Shown: positions 54,216-64,000 of the stretch, piece by piece
Numbering within the stretch: the stretch's first letter is position 1
How the letters are laid out: every line of letters starts with the position of its first letter
DNA from: Vibrio atlanticus
GTDB taxonomy: Bacteria > Pseudomonadota > Gammaproteobacteria > Enterobacterales > Vibrionaceae
Length of the DNA: 64,000 nucleotides
Assembly: GCF_024347315.1 (NCBI RefSeq)
Contig: NZ_AP025460.1
Span: forward strand, 3,348,001 to 3,412,000
Direction: 5' to 3'
Program-made: the position numbers and the translations under genes
The notes under the pieces: model-generated
What the model was told of the DNA's origin: nothing
The model's database searches: none
What the model saw: the letters and a program-made list of their open reading frames with translations, nothing else

Positions 54216-54818
54216 AAGGCACTGAGCTGATTGAAGTACGTCGTTGGGCTTGTTGATGGTTCGTTGAGATGAAATGCAATCACCAAGCATAATGTCGTTT
54301 CTGTTCTCTGTTGTAGTCACTCCATGTCATAAAGAAACCACTATGCACCGGTTTTTAAGCTTTCGATGTTAGATATGGGAACTGGAGTGTTTTAATAAAC
54401 TTCGAACCGATACCAGCTAAGGGAAGACTCAAAACGATGCTGTTTTTTAGCGAAGGTAACTAAACAGATAAATAACCTGCCACCTGGCTGGGTACTATTA
54501 ATGACTTATCTATCAGTAAGTTCATGACTCAGGCACCAATAAGATCTCACCAAATCATTATCCGCTAGATAAATTTTTTCCAAATTAGCACCACGAAATT
54601 CACTCCCATTGCCACTGACGCAATGGGTGTTTCTATTACTCCATAAACCTTCCAACACGGTGCAACGGATGTACAATCCTTGAGTTAGGTTTATCAATTA
54701 AGTGCTAATACCCCATCACACATTCACCAGCATGAACTGATGAACAGGACAAAACCACAGAGCATTTTTCCTTTACGCACTCCGGTCAAGTTCCTGTTCA
54801 TCACAACACTAATAAGCG
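54216..54818. other. Noncoding region with a 12-bp inverted repeat
   Basis: This 600-nt gap lies between convergent WYL and DUF2787 genes. A perfect inverted repeat TGATGAACAGGA (54738-54749) / TCCTGTTCATCA (54792-54803), with a 42-nt gap, is next to the DUF2787 stop codon and may be a transcript end. A TTG-initiated 63-codon frame at 54506-54697 has no other support. Confidence 0.55.
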
Positions 54819-55259
54819 CTATACATCTTCCGCCATTACCTTAATCTCCTCGAAGCAGTCCATTGATAGATACGACAGAAAATTACTTTCCCACATCGAA
54901 TAGAACTCAGCGACACTGGATTCAATAATGGGAACTTCTCCCATGTAACGGATGTAAGCCACACCATGACCAAAATCAAAGTCGATTTCTTTCTCAAGTT
55001 CAGGCATCAATCCGCAGTAGCTAAAATCAGTGATGTAATCAAAAACCCATTGGTCATTAAGCCTAGTGATACGGATCTCCACAGGGTGGTATCCTCCATC
55101 CTCAATTGAGTAAGCTCTATTTCTAACATTTATCGTTATTACTTGAGTTGAGGACGAAACCTTTCCAGACTCGTTACAAATCCGGTTTAAAGCATTTTGA
55201 AGGTCTATGCTAATAGGCAGCACGAATCGCTCAACATCAAATTGAAGAGTTAAGTTCAT
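54819..55259 (-). CDS. DUF2787 family protein
   Basis: The 146-aa soluble protein matches the DUF2787 pattern: NALNRICNESG, VITINVRNRAYS, GGYHPVEIRI, YITDFSYCG and ELEKEIDFDFGHGVAYI. The family is common in Vibrio and in mobile elements such as SXT-type ICEs; no function is established. I start it four codons inside the longest frame because GAGAA is well spaced there. Confidence 0.75.
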   Translation of the reverse strand: MNLTLQFDVERFVLPISIDLQNALNRICNESGKVSSSTQVITINVRNRAYSIEDGGYHPVEIRITRLNDQWVFDYITDFSYCGLMPELEKEIDFDFGHGVAYIRYMGEVPIIESSVAEFYSMWESNFLSYLSMDCFEEIKVMAEDV

Positions 55260-55318
55260 ATAAATTCTCATTGTAATAATTAAGTAAACCGCCTCAGGAC
55301 GAGGCTAGGTATAAAGGA

Positions 55319-55747
55319 TTAATCAGGGTTAGAGGCTAGTGCTCGAAGCTCTGTTTTCACCACTTCATAGCGTTCAGACACCTGATGTAAGAACACATTA
55401 TCGGGTACAGGATCAAGGATAGAGATAGTTCGCAGGATAGCCGCTAAGAACCCACTTGAATTACTACTTCCACCTGTTATTACTGGCTTCAACGCTGTCG
55501 ACTTGAGGGTTTTACCTACTTGATCATCGAGCAGTGCAAAGATAGCTTCAAGGCGTACCCAGCTGTTCGAGAACAATCCTGACGACGAGTTTTTAGAAAC
55601 ACGTATATAGAACTCCTGATCATCTTCTTTGTAGGCAATCTGGTACTCTAGAAAGCTCTCAGACTTAGGACTAAGCTTTGGACTCTGCCCTTCTTTAACA
55701 ATGGTGAACAGATCAACCTCGTTCTCCTTTTCAACTTTTTGGCTCAT
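55319..55747 (-). CDS. Hypothetical protein, 142 aa
   Basis: The charged soluble protein has a strong AGGAGGA site before its ATG. It has a central stretch FYIRVSKNSSSGLFSNSWVR and a Ser/Gly-rich turn (GGSSNSSG). No family recognised. It follows the 127-aa gene after 12 nt, so the two are probably cotranscribed. Confidence 0.65.
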   Translation of the reverse strand: MSQKVEKENEVDLFTIVKEGQSPKLSPKSESFLEYQIAYKEDDQEFYIRVSKNSSSGLFSNSWVRLEAIFALLDDQVGKTLKSTALKPVITGGSSNSSGFLAAILRTISILDPVPDNVFLHQVSERYEVVKTELRALASNPD

Positions 55748-55759
55748 ACAAATTCCTCC

Positions 55760-56143
55760 TTATTCAGCCAATTCGATGAGCATTTTCATCGCTTGGGTAG
55801 TATTACTCGTGGAACCCATAACAAAACTCCCACTTCCATCGTCAGCATGGACACAGCACGCAAAGACATAGGGTTCAGTCTCGTCTGGTAGCAAAATGAC
55901 AAACTCAGGGTTTTCTATCGCATAAGACAGAATGACCTCGGTATCTTCATCTACGTCAGCTAAGTCTTGATCAGTATCACCTCGCTCAATCAAGATCAGG
56001 CAGGTGGAAACTTCCTCCCAAAATTTCTCAGCCTCATCACGATCACCAGACCAAGGAAGCAATAGTTGATGCATCAATTGCTCTTTAATCGGTAAAGGCA
56101 ACTCCAACTGTTCAGCATCAATAAGGCTTTTCACGACTTTCAT
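55760..56143 (-). CDS. Hypothetical acidic protein, 127 aa
   Basis: The acidic soluble protein (rich in Asp/Glu, such as GDTDQDLADVDEDTEVI) is started at MKVVKSL, preceded by GGAGAG; the frame opens ten codons earlier. The integrase terminator ends about 28 nt before its start codon, so transcription probably continues past that hairpin. Function unknown. Confidence 0.65.
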   Translation of the reverse strand: MKVVKSLIDAEQLELPLPIKEQLMHQLLLPWSGDRDEAEKFWEEVSTCLILIERGDTDQDLADVDEDTEVILSYAIENPEFVILLPDETEPYVFACCVHADDGSGSFVMGSTSNTTQAMKMLIELAE

Positions 56144-56171
56144 TGAATCTCTCCATCTAAATTCCAGATAC

Positions 56172-56211
56172 AAAAAAGCCCCTGAATAGAACTAACTATT
56201 CAGGGGCTATC
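56172..56211 (-). terminator. Terminator after the integrase gene
   Basis: On the minus strand a 12-bp GC-rich hairpin (GCCCCTGAATAG/CTATTCAGGGGC) is followed by TTTTTT. Confidence 0.85.
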
Positions 56212-56226
56212 GACTAAATCTTAATA

Positions 56227-57480
56227 TTAATTTTCAAATGACTTAGGTTCGGGTAGAACTAGATTCTCACTAGCTCTTTCAACCATATCAGACAGGGCAT
56301 TCGCTCCACGCTCTAGTGCTGACCTATCAAAGTGCCTATAATGCAAGGTGCTTGAAATATCGCTATGGTTAAGAAAACGCTGTACTGATGTAGCATCTAG
56401 ACCGCTATGATTCAGAAGGTTGGAGCAGGCAGAATGTCTACTGGTATGGAACACAACCCCGTCAGGATCAATCCCCGCCCTCTCTAGTATCAACTTCAAA
56501 GCTTTACGTGGTGGTGAGATATGTGTCCCTTCACGACTACCAGGAAATATATAGAGATTCCCCGGTTGCTTTAAGTCCCTAAGCTCATAGAGCAACTCTA
56601 ACATCAGGTCAGATAGATAAATTTGATGCGATTTCTTGTTCTTAGTGGTTTTAATAAATAACGTTCGATTATCAAAGTCAACGTCCTGCCATTGTCTCTC
56701 AAGTAGCTCAGAAATTCTGCATCCTGTTACCCACAGAAGCGCTATCAGATTCCCCTTCACCTTACAGTAATAAGTTCGAGCAACCTTTATCAGTAAAGCC
56801 GTTTCTTCAATATTTAAGAATCGCTCCCTTGCTCCCGTTTCAGGTAACAAACTAACTTTCGTAGCGTGATTAGGTAGATCAAAAACCTTAGCTGATAGAG
56901 AACAAAGCCCCTTAACGAGCGCAATGACCCTGTTGTTAGTCGCTACGGAATAAGGTTTACCTTTGTAAGTCTCAGTGGCTAGGTGGGACTGAAGCTTCAT
57001 GATTGCGTGTGTAGAAAGCCTGTCCATCTGATATTTGTAGATTGGTTTACACCGCAAGAAGCGTGTTTCATCGTCTCTCCATGACTTTTTACGCGTCTTT
57101 GCCCACGGTAGATAAGTTTCGTGGAAGAAGGTGAAAACATCAGGCATCACAACAGCAGAGCGAGAGTCTCGTTCAATCTTTGGATCAATACCCTCAGCGA
57201 TTTGTACCTTGAGCTTACGCGCTTTAGCTCTTGCTTCTTCTACCGATAAATCCGGCCACCTAGCAATAGTGATGCTTGATTTCTTCCGGCTCACTGGTGA
57301 TACATAACGTAGGTGGAAGCGTCGATTTTGAGTACGTCCAACGAGCACCTTCAAACCAATTACACTGTTATCTCCTCCACCGTCAGACCACTCCAAATCG
57401 TTAGAGCGAGAATCAGTACTGGGACCAGATAAGGTTTTCATTATCGAATTGGTCAGGTTGATTGTTCTATTAAGCGTCAT
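56227..57480 (-). CDS. int: Tyrosine recombinase (integrase)
   Basis: The 417-aa recombinase has a P4-type N-terminal half (SVEEARAKARKLKVQIAEGI, a DUF4102-like feature), a SAM-like core-binding domain, and a catalytic domain with R255 (GCRISELL), H345-x-x-R348 (HTSRHS), H372 (FLNHSD) and nucleophile Y381 (LHYRH). It probably integrates and excises the element at tRNA-Trp. It lies about 4 kb from attR rather than at the end, with the NTPase/PIN genes in between, as pipolins and rearranged islands may show. No separate excisionase was recognised. Confidence 0.92.
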   Translation of the reverse strand: MTLNRTINLTNSIMKTLSGPSTDSRSNDLEWSDGGGDNSVIGLKVLVGRTQNRRFHLRYVSPVSRKKSSITIARWPDLSVEEARAKARKLKVQIAEGIDPKIERDSRSAVVMPDVFTFFHETYLPWAKTRKKSWRDDETRFLRCKPIYKYQMDRLSTHAIMKLQSHLATETYKGKPYSVATNNRVIALVKGLCSLSAKVFDLPNHATKVSLLPETGARERFLNIEETALLIKVARTYYCKVKGNLIALLWVTGCRISELLERQWQDVDFDNRTLFIKTTKNKKSHQIYLSDLMLELLYELRDLKQPGNLYIFPGSREGTHISPPRKALKLILERAGIDPDGVVFHTSRHSACSNLLNHSGLDATSVQRFLNHSDISSTLHYRHFDRSALERGANALSDMVERASENLVLPEPKSFEN

Positions 57481-57635
57481 GACAAAATACTCCTATTTCT
57501 ATCAGTCACTTAATTTTTATATATGTCTGAAGGGGAGTAATGTTACTAGAGTGTGATAGATACTCACATGTCTGTCTTTACTTGAAATCAGTAACTTGCT
57601 CTAATTAGTTATTAAATTACAAATGGTTATCGTTA

Positions 57636-59369
57636 ATGAATCAACTGTCCGAAGTAATAGTATCCCTGTTAAATGACCATTCATTCCCTTCCATGGTACG
57701 CCTTGATGGACAATGGGGAGTAGGTAAAACCTATTTCGTCGAAAATAATTTACGCCCTTATTTAGAGAAAAAACACCGAAAGACTGTTTTCTTCTCTCTA
57801 ACGGGCATTAATGACCTAGACGACTTCAGAGATAAACTAATATCAAGCGTCTTTTTTTCAGAGAAAGTTGATGAAAGCCTGATGAAAGGAATAGCCAGCA
57901 GTGCGTTAACAGCTTTAGACAAAGCTAGTGAGAACGGAGGGCTTATTTCATCCATCCTAAAAGGTTCCGCAGGAGTAGCCAAACATACTTTGCTGAATAA
58001 AGTTAGCAATGTTGTTGTGATCTTAGATGATTTAGAAAGAGTGAACGATTCCAAACTCGAAGGGGCTATTGTGGGTGAATGCCTACAACTGATCAACGAT
58101 AATGACTTAGAGTTCATATTCATCATGAACTCTGAGAAATCATCAATTGACGGTGGGATGTTAGAAAAGGCATTTTCAGATCGAGTCTACTTTAAAAGAC
58201 CTCTTTCAGATGTTGTAGAGATCGCGTTCGGTCATCATGAGTACTTTACTGACTACGGCTCCAACCTGTTAGAGCTAATCGAGAAGTATAAATTCTCCAA
58301 CCTCAGAGTATTAAAAAGGGCTAGCAACCGACTAAAAAACGTCTTTGATATAGTTAAAGGGGAAGATGAGCTTGATTTAAAGTCTAGCATGGAGATTTTA
58401 GGGGCTCAGGTTATAACTATTTGCTACCTATATTACTCGTGTGGAAAAACTGCCGACGAGATCAGCTTCGGATTAGATTATACGAAAAATATTCGCTTAC
58501 CTGACAACGTACCTGACAACGATACTGAAGACGAGTTCAAACCCTTTAGAACTATGTATACCCCGACTATCGAACTCATTGAATATTGCTGTGGTAAACG
58601 ACACTTAGTTCCTGATATCGACGCTATCGGACATGTACTTTCAAAGCCCTGCCCTATTGATAGGTTTATGTTTGAAAGACCATACCAATTAGATGAATCA
58701 ACATTCTTAGATTTACTACAACAAACTGAAACCTATATCTTTCACCAAAAAAGTGTGTCACTTGTTAAGTGGTTCCAAGCGTGTGAAAACTACAGATACT
58801 TATTGGAAAATGGCTTTATCAGTGACGATGTTAAACAGTTTCTTGAACAAGTCGAAAAACTTGCCGATCAGAAACTCTTTGACGGCACTGAGCTCAGCAG
58901 AAGAACTCATAACTTAAACTTGTCAACAGAACTAATAGAAAATTTATTCGAGTATCATAAGACTCGCTGGTTAGCTTCAAACAGCGAAGTTTTAAATAAC
59001 TCACTTTATACGAGAACCAAAGAATCCTGGGCTAACGTCGATTCAGAGTTTTACAACAAACATCGTTCAGGCCCCTTTATCAAGCTGTTTTCTACAGGTC
59101 AATGGATCGAAGCTATAGATAATTGGTCAACTAAAGATATAGGGTTATTTTCGAACTACCTATTTGAAGCATACAGACCAGTCAACATAGCCAGTTTCTT
59201 CCGAGAAGATATAAATACAATGAAGAAGCTAACAGAGAAATTATCAAATCAGATCGAGCAAATGGATGCAGGATTATCGAAGGGAAGCCGGATTCTTGTT
59301 ATCAAGGCTCTAAAATACGGTTTAACCAAAATGTCAGAGAGTGAGGAAACTTCTGTAACTAAAAGTTGA
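57636..59369 (+). CDS. KAP-type P-loop NTPase
   Basis: The 577-aa protein has an N-terminal STAND/KAP-like NTPase domain with Walker A GQWGVGKT (residues 25-32) and Walker B VVVILDDLERV (126-136), then FIFIMNSEKSS (sensor-like) and a large helical C-terminal region without known domain. There is no transmembrane segment obvious, unlike many KAP proteins. It is divergent from the integrase (155 bp). KAP NTPases are common in defence islands; the partner is perhaps the PIN-domain gene downstream on the same strand. Confidence 0.75.
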   Translation: MNQLSEVIVSLLNDHSFPSMVRLDGQWGVGKTYFVENNLRPYLEKKHRKTVFFSLTGINDLDDFRDKLISSVFFSEKVDESLMKGIASSALTALDKASENGGLISSILKGSAGVAKHTLLNKVSNVVVILDDLERVNDSKLEGAIVGECLQLINDNDLEFIFIMNSEKSSIDGGMLEKAFSDRVYFKRPLSDVVEIAFGHHEYFTDYGSNLLELIEKYKFSNLRVLKRASNRLKNVFDIVKGEDELDLKSSMEILGAQVITICYLYYSCGKTADEISFGLDYTKNIRLPDNVPDNDTEDEFKPFRTMYTPTIELIEYCCGKRHLVPDIDAIGHVLSKPCPIDRFMFERPYQLDESTFLDLLQQTETYIFHQKSVSLVKWFQACENYRYLLENGFISDDVKQFLEQVEKLADQKLFDGTELSRRTHNLNLSTELIENLFEYHKTRWLASNSEVLNNSLYTRTKESWANVDSEFYNKHRSGPFIKLFSTGQWIEAIDNWSTKDIGLFSNYLFEAYRPVNIASFFREDINTMKKLTEKLSNQIEQMDAGLSKGSRILVIKALKYGLTKMSESEETSVTKS

Positions 59370-59439
59370 ACACGGTGGTCTGCTAATTTCATCAGGATTT
59401 ATGGATATTGTGAGGCTCTGGGATAAATATCAGAAGCCG

Positions 59440-59460
59440 TCTTTAGCAATAGTATATTGC
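59440..59460. repeat. Repeat family A, copy 3
   Basis: TCTTTAGCAAT then AGTATATTGC; the inverted pair is CAATA/TATTG here. Similarity with copy 2 extends to ATTGCCGT. Confidence 0.55.
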
Positions 59461-59520
59461 CGTCATTCTCGTTTTGCTCAGCGTTGCAATCTCACTTCTA
59501 ATCATCACCACAGCATGAAT

Positions 59521-59572
59521 AAACGAACATCGGCAACACTCCTACATTGCTATAACTAGGTGTGAGATTTAA
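59521..59572. repeat. Repeat family B, copy 2
   Basis: AAACGAACATC ... CTACATTGCT, two mismatches to copy 1 over the first 31 nt, then a looser match up to GTGAGATTTA. Confidence 0.75.
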
Positions 59573-59792
59573 CGATGAGCAGAGAACTGACAAGTCTTAG
59601 ATATCCTTTCCACTTACGATATCTGAAAATTTTCACAGCCTCTTACGTGTGTTCATTTGAGCCACTATCAAGGTATTTCATAGTTAGCACACTCGATACA
59701 GATCACATAAAAAAGCTTTAAAACCAGTAAGCTAGATAAGTAAAATAAACTTTAAATATCGTAATTCATTAAACCATTCTGGGGAAGGCAAG

Positions 59793-60950
59793 ATGCCTAA
59801 AGTAGTCTTAGATACTAATATTCTACGTGAAAATGCTATCGACAAGAGTGATATGGCGATGCTCGCTCGCTTGGCTAGAGAAAGCGCTTTAGAGGTGTAT
59901 ATACCCAACATAGTTAAGCGAGAATACCTAAGTCAGCAATACCTTGACCTATCAGAGCACTGTCAAAAAATATCTAGTTCACTACAAGCTATTCGCAAGA
60001 AAATGAGTAACTCGCATCCCAACCATCAATATGTAGAAGGGATGAGTAATCAATTAAAGCAGTTAAGAGAGGGGCTTGAGTCGCCTATTTATGACAGTTT
60101 TTCTGACTGGATGAAAGATAACTGTATCGAGGAGATCGCTTTTATACCTGTTGATATCGTTTCTATTGTTGATGAATATTTTTCAGGCGGTGGTGTCTTT
60201 AAAAAAGCGAAACACCGAGACGATTTTCCCGATGCTATGATATCGAAGGGGATTCTTACCTTAGCCGCCAGTGGCCCCGTCATAGTTCTTTGCAAGGATG
60301 GCAACTTCCATGAAAAGTTATCTAAATATGAAAATGTTACCGCTATAAAAACCTTACGTGAATTTTTAGACACTCCAGACATAACAGATATTCTCGAAGA
60401 GCTTGACAAGAAAACAGAGAAGATCGAACTGATTAAGAACGTATTAGCTTCAGGTGATTCACAAGAGATGCTTGAGAAGTTTCTTCTATCCGAAGGAGCA
60501 AGTATTGAGGATATTTATCTAACTGGTGATGAGCTTTCTGGTACAGAGTACCTACTGCTGGAAAGCTCCTACAATGAAGATATACAGTATATCGATGTGT
60601 CTTCAATCCATAACATAGCGTTAGGTGACATCAGATATATCAATGATGATATGTATAGTGTTGATGTTCAATTTGAAGCCAAAGCCTCAGTTAATTACGC
60701 TGCATATTATGGAGACTTTATTTCTCTAGATGATAAGAGTCAGGAACAGATTGAAATCGATAGTATGAATGGTGATGGTTATTGTGATTGTTCGGAGTTT
60801 AAGGTTGTAATATTTTTGGGAGCTATCGAAATATATTTAGACTCTGATTTAACTCCAGAGAATCTTACTGTCCACATGCAGTACTTTAGTGCGGACAATA
60901 CAAACGTATCAGGTGTTATTGAAGTGAAGAGCGCTACTATTTTGGAATGA
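59793..60950 (+). CDS. PIN-domain (DUF4935-like) protein
   Basis: The 385-aa protein starts with a PIN nuclease domain of about 180 residues: VVLDTNILRE with D7, PNIVKREYLSQ with E44, a KHRDDFPDAM segment with D144/D147, and VIVLCKDGNF with D169, the four acidic positions of a PIN active site. The remaining 200 residues are acidic beta-rich sequence without recognised motif. A GGGGAAGG site precedes the ATG. PIN domains cut RNA, and in toxin or defence proteins halt growth. It may work with the upstream NTPase; this is not a VapBC pair since no antitoxin gene is adjacent. Confidence 0.8.
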   Translation: MPKVVLDTNILRENAIDKSDMAMLARLARESALEVYIPNIVKREYLSQQYLDLSEHCQKISSSLQAIRKKMSNSHPNHQYVEGMSNQLKQLREGLESPIYDSFSDWMKDNCIEEIAFIPVDIVSIVDEYFSGGGVFKKAKHRDDFPDAMISKGILTLAASGPVIVLCKDGNFHEKLSKYENVTAIKTLREFLDTPDITDILEELDKKTEKIELIKNVLASGDSQEMLEKFLLSEGASIEDIYLTGDELSGTEYLLLESSYNEDIQYIDVSSIHNIALGDIRYINDDMYSVDVQFEAKASVNYAAYYGDFISLDDKSQEQIEIDSMNGDGYCDCSEFKVVIFLGAIEIYLDSDLTPENLTVHMQYFSADNTNVSGVIEVKSATILE

Positions 60951-61191
60951 CCGGATATAGACCATACCAGTCGCGAATTTCTATGAAAGGTGTTCGTTGG
61001 CAATATTCACTCTAGGTAGTTGCAAAGGCGATTCATAGCTGTATAGCTCACCACGAGGTTGAAACTGAAAGTACAGGATATGTACCGGAAGTGTTTTAGA
61101 GAGGCTTTATGAACGTTTATGATGAGCTTTTGATGGGGTTGATAGGTAGGAGATCTGAAAATCTCAATTTTTTATAATACTTGATGGCAAA

Positions 61192-61216
61192 AAGCCTCAA
61201 CCGAAGTTGAGGCTTT
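61192..61216 (-). terminator. Element-borne terminator of tRNA-Trp
   Basis: On the minus strand an 11-bp hairpin (AAGCCTCAACT/GGTTGAGGCTT, TCG loop region) is followed by TTTTT. It lies 23 nt past the tRNA-Trp 3' end and inside the element, taking over from the chromosomal terminator at 44163-44192. Confidence 0.85.
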
Positions 61217-61238
61217 TCATATCCCCTAAGGGAAGATG

Positions 61239-61315
<77 letters not shown>

Positions 61316-61340
61316 AAAAATTTTTACTACTTCAGATTCG

Positions 61341-61365
61341 AAAAAACCTCGCACTAGGCGAGGTT
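61341..61365 (-). terminator. Terminator-like hairpin between tRNA-Asp and tRNA-Trp
   Basis: On the minus strand AACCTCGC/GCGAGGTT is followed by TTTT. It lies 10 nt past tRNA-Asp and 26 nt before tRNA-Trp; it may be a processing signal, or a stop overcome by rrn antitermination. Confidence 0.65.
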
Positions 61366-61375
61366 ATCGAATAAG

Positions 61376-61452
61376 TGGCGGAGTGGACGGGACTCGAACC
61401 CGCGACCCCCGGCGTGACAGGCCGGTATTCTAACCAACTGAACTACCACTCC
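61376..61452 (-). tRNA. aspT: tRNA-Asp (GTC)
   Basis: The 77-nt gene has acceptor stem GGAGTGG/CCACTCC, anticodon GTC in CCTGTCACG and encoded CCA. It follows the 5S gene of the third rRNA operon. Confidence 0.96.
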
Positions 61453-61519
61453 GCAGTGGTCAACTCACTAAGTGAGCGTCCATATCTCCAGGTCGGTCAA
61501 CCTAAAGATTTAATTTAAA

Positions 61520-61637
61520 GCCTGGCGATGTCCTACTCTCACATGGGGAAGCCCCACACTACCATCGGCGCTATTGTGTTTCACTTCTGAGTTCGGCATG
61601 GAATCAGGTGGGTCCACAATGCTATGGTCGCCAAGCA
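61520..61637 (-). rRNA. rrf: 5S ribosomal RNA, operon 3
   Basis: A complete 5S gene identical to the copy at 2177-2294. It is followed by tRNA-Asp and tRNA-Trp on the same strand. Confidence 0.95.
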
Positions 61638-61729
61638 AATTTTAAAATTCGGAAAGCTGTTAAATTCTCATCAAACTCATTCAAGCGTTTGGTATTTCTT
61701 TGAGTCCACAAAACCCCTTGGGTGTTGTA

Positions 61730-64000
<2,271 letters not shown>

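Larger units (their letters stand above)
59370..59792. other. Noncoding gap holding repeats A and B
   Basis: This 420-nt gap between the NTPase and PIN genes contains repeat family A copy 3 (59440-59460) and repeat family B copy 2 (59521-59572), plus an inverted AATCTCAC/GTGAGATT pair enclosing the latter. No gene is visible. The PIN gene promoter should be near 59700-59780, and GGGGAAGG precedes its ATG. Confidence 0.55.

Noticed and set aside
54506..54697. 63-codon TTG-initiated frame
   Set aside because: No ribosome-binding site, no recognisable family, and a rare start codon.
44245..61238. CRISPR array or integron attC sites in the element
   Set aside because: Repeats are only two or three imperfect copies at distant sites, without spacers, and do not show the attC core sites.

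Overview
The window reads as an origin-proximal part of the large chromosome of a marine Vibrio, most like the Splendidus clade. The evidence is the core gene content and order (trxA/rho beside rhlB-gppA, ubiD-ferredoxin-fre, uvrD, a thiCEFSGH operon behind a TPP riboswitch), Vibrio-type rRNA operons with a tRNA-free 16S-23S spacer, and three sites matching the ParB recognition sequence parS. Species assignment is inference.

Layout. Positions 1-7.7 kb hold two tandem rRNA operons on the minus strand: the 16S of one, whose 23S lies outside the window, then a complete 16S-23S-5S operon with recognisable P1 and P2 promoters. From 7.8 to 44 kb is ordinary core chromosome: flavin reductase/UbiD, Rho/thioredoxin, RhlB/GppA, RecQ, RarD, an AraC-LysE pair, gamma-glutamyltransferase, a CsrB-type sRNA, Tpx, UvrD, a bufferin (MNIO RiPP) operon, an MFS pump with a LysR regulator, an aminopeptidase P, the thiamine operon, CrcB and a multicopper oxidase behind a Fur box. 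parS sites lie at 32.2, 35.4 and 39.1 kb. From 61.2 kb to the end are tRNA-Trp, tRNA-Asp, 5S and a partial 23S, the 3' end of a third rRNA operon in the same orientation.

Between 44.2 and 61.3 kb, flanked by a 45-bp perfect direct repeat of the 3' part of tRNA-Trp, sits a mobile element of about 17 kb. It encodes a large family B DNA polymerase whose motifs (A: DLSGAY; B: KLVGNSLYG; C: TTDG; plus an intact-looking exonuclease domain) fit the primer-independent polymerases of pipolins, together with a tyrosine recombinase. I call the element a Vibrio pipolin. Its cargo is a two-gene Lamassu-like defence module (Cap4/DUF4297-type nuclease plus SMC-like ATPase), a WYL-domain regulator, a divergent KAP-type P-loop NTPase followed by a PIN-domain protein (a candidate uncharacterised defence pair), a DUF2787 gene, and a run of very small genes (secreted peptide, 33-aa zinc ribbon, glycine-zipper protein).

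How it fits together. The recombinase would act on the two tRNA-Trp repeats; integration keeps an intact tRNA-Trp and gives it the element's own terminator. The polymerase probably copies the excised circle. The nuclease/ATPase, WYL and NTPase/PIN genes look like host-protective cargo. Several element genes start only 20-30 nt after an intrinsic-terminator-like hairpin, and two families of short repeats recur in its intergenic regions; neither is explained by the coding annotation.
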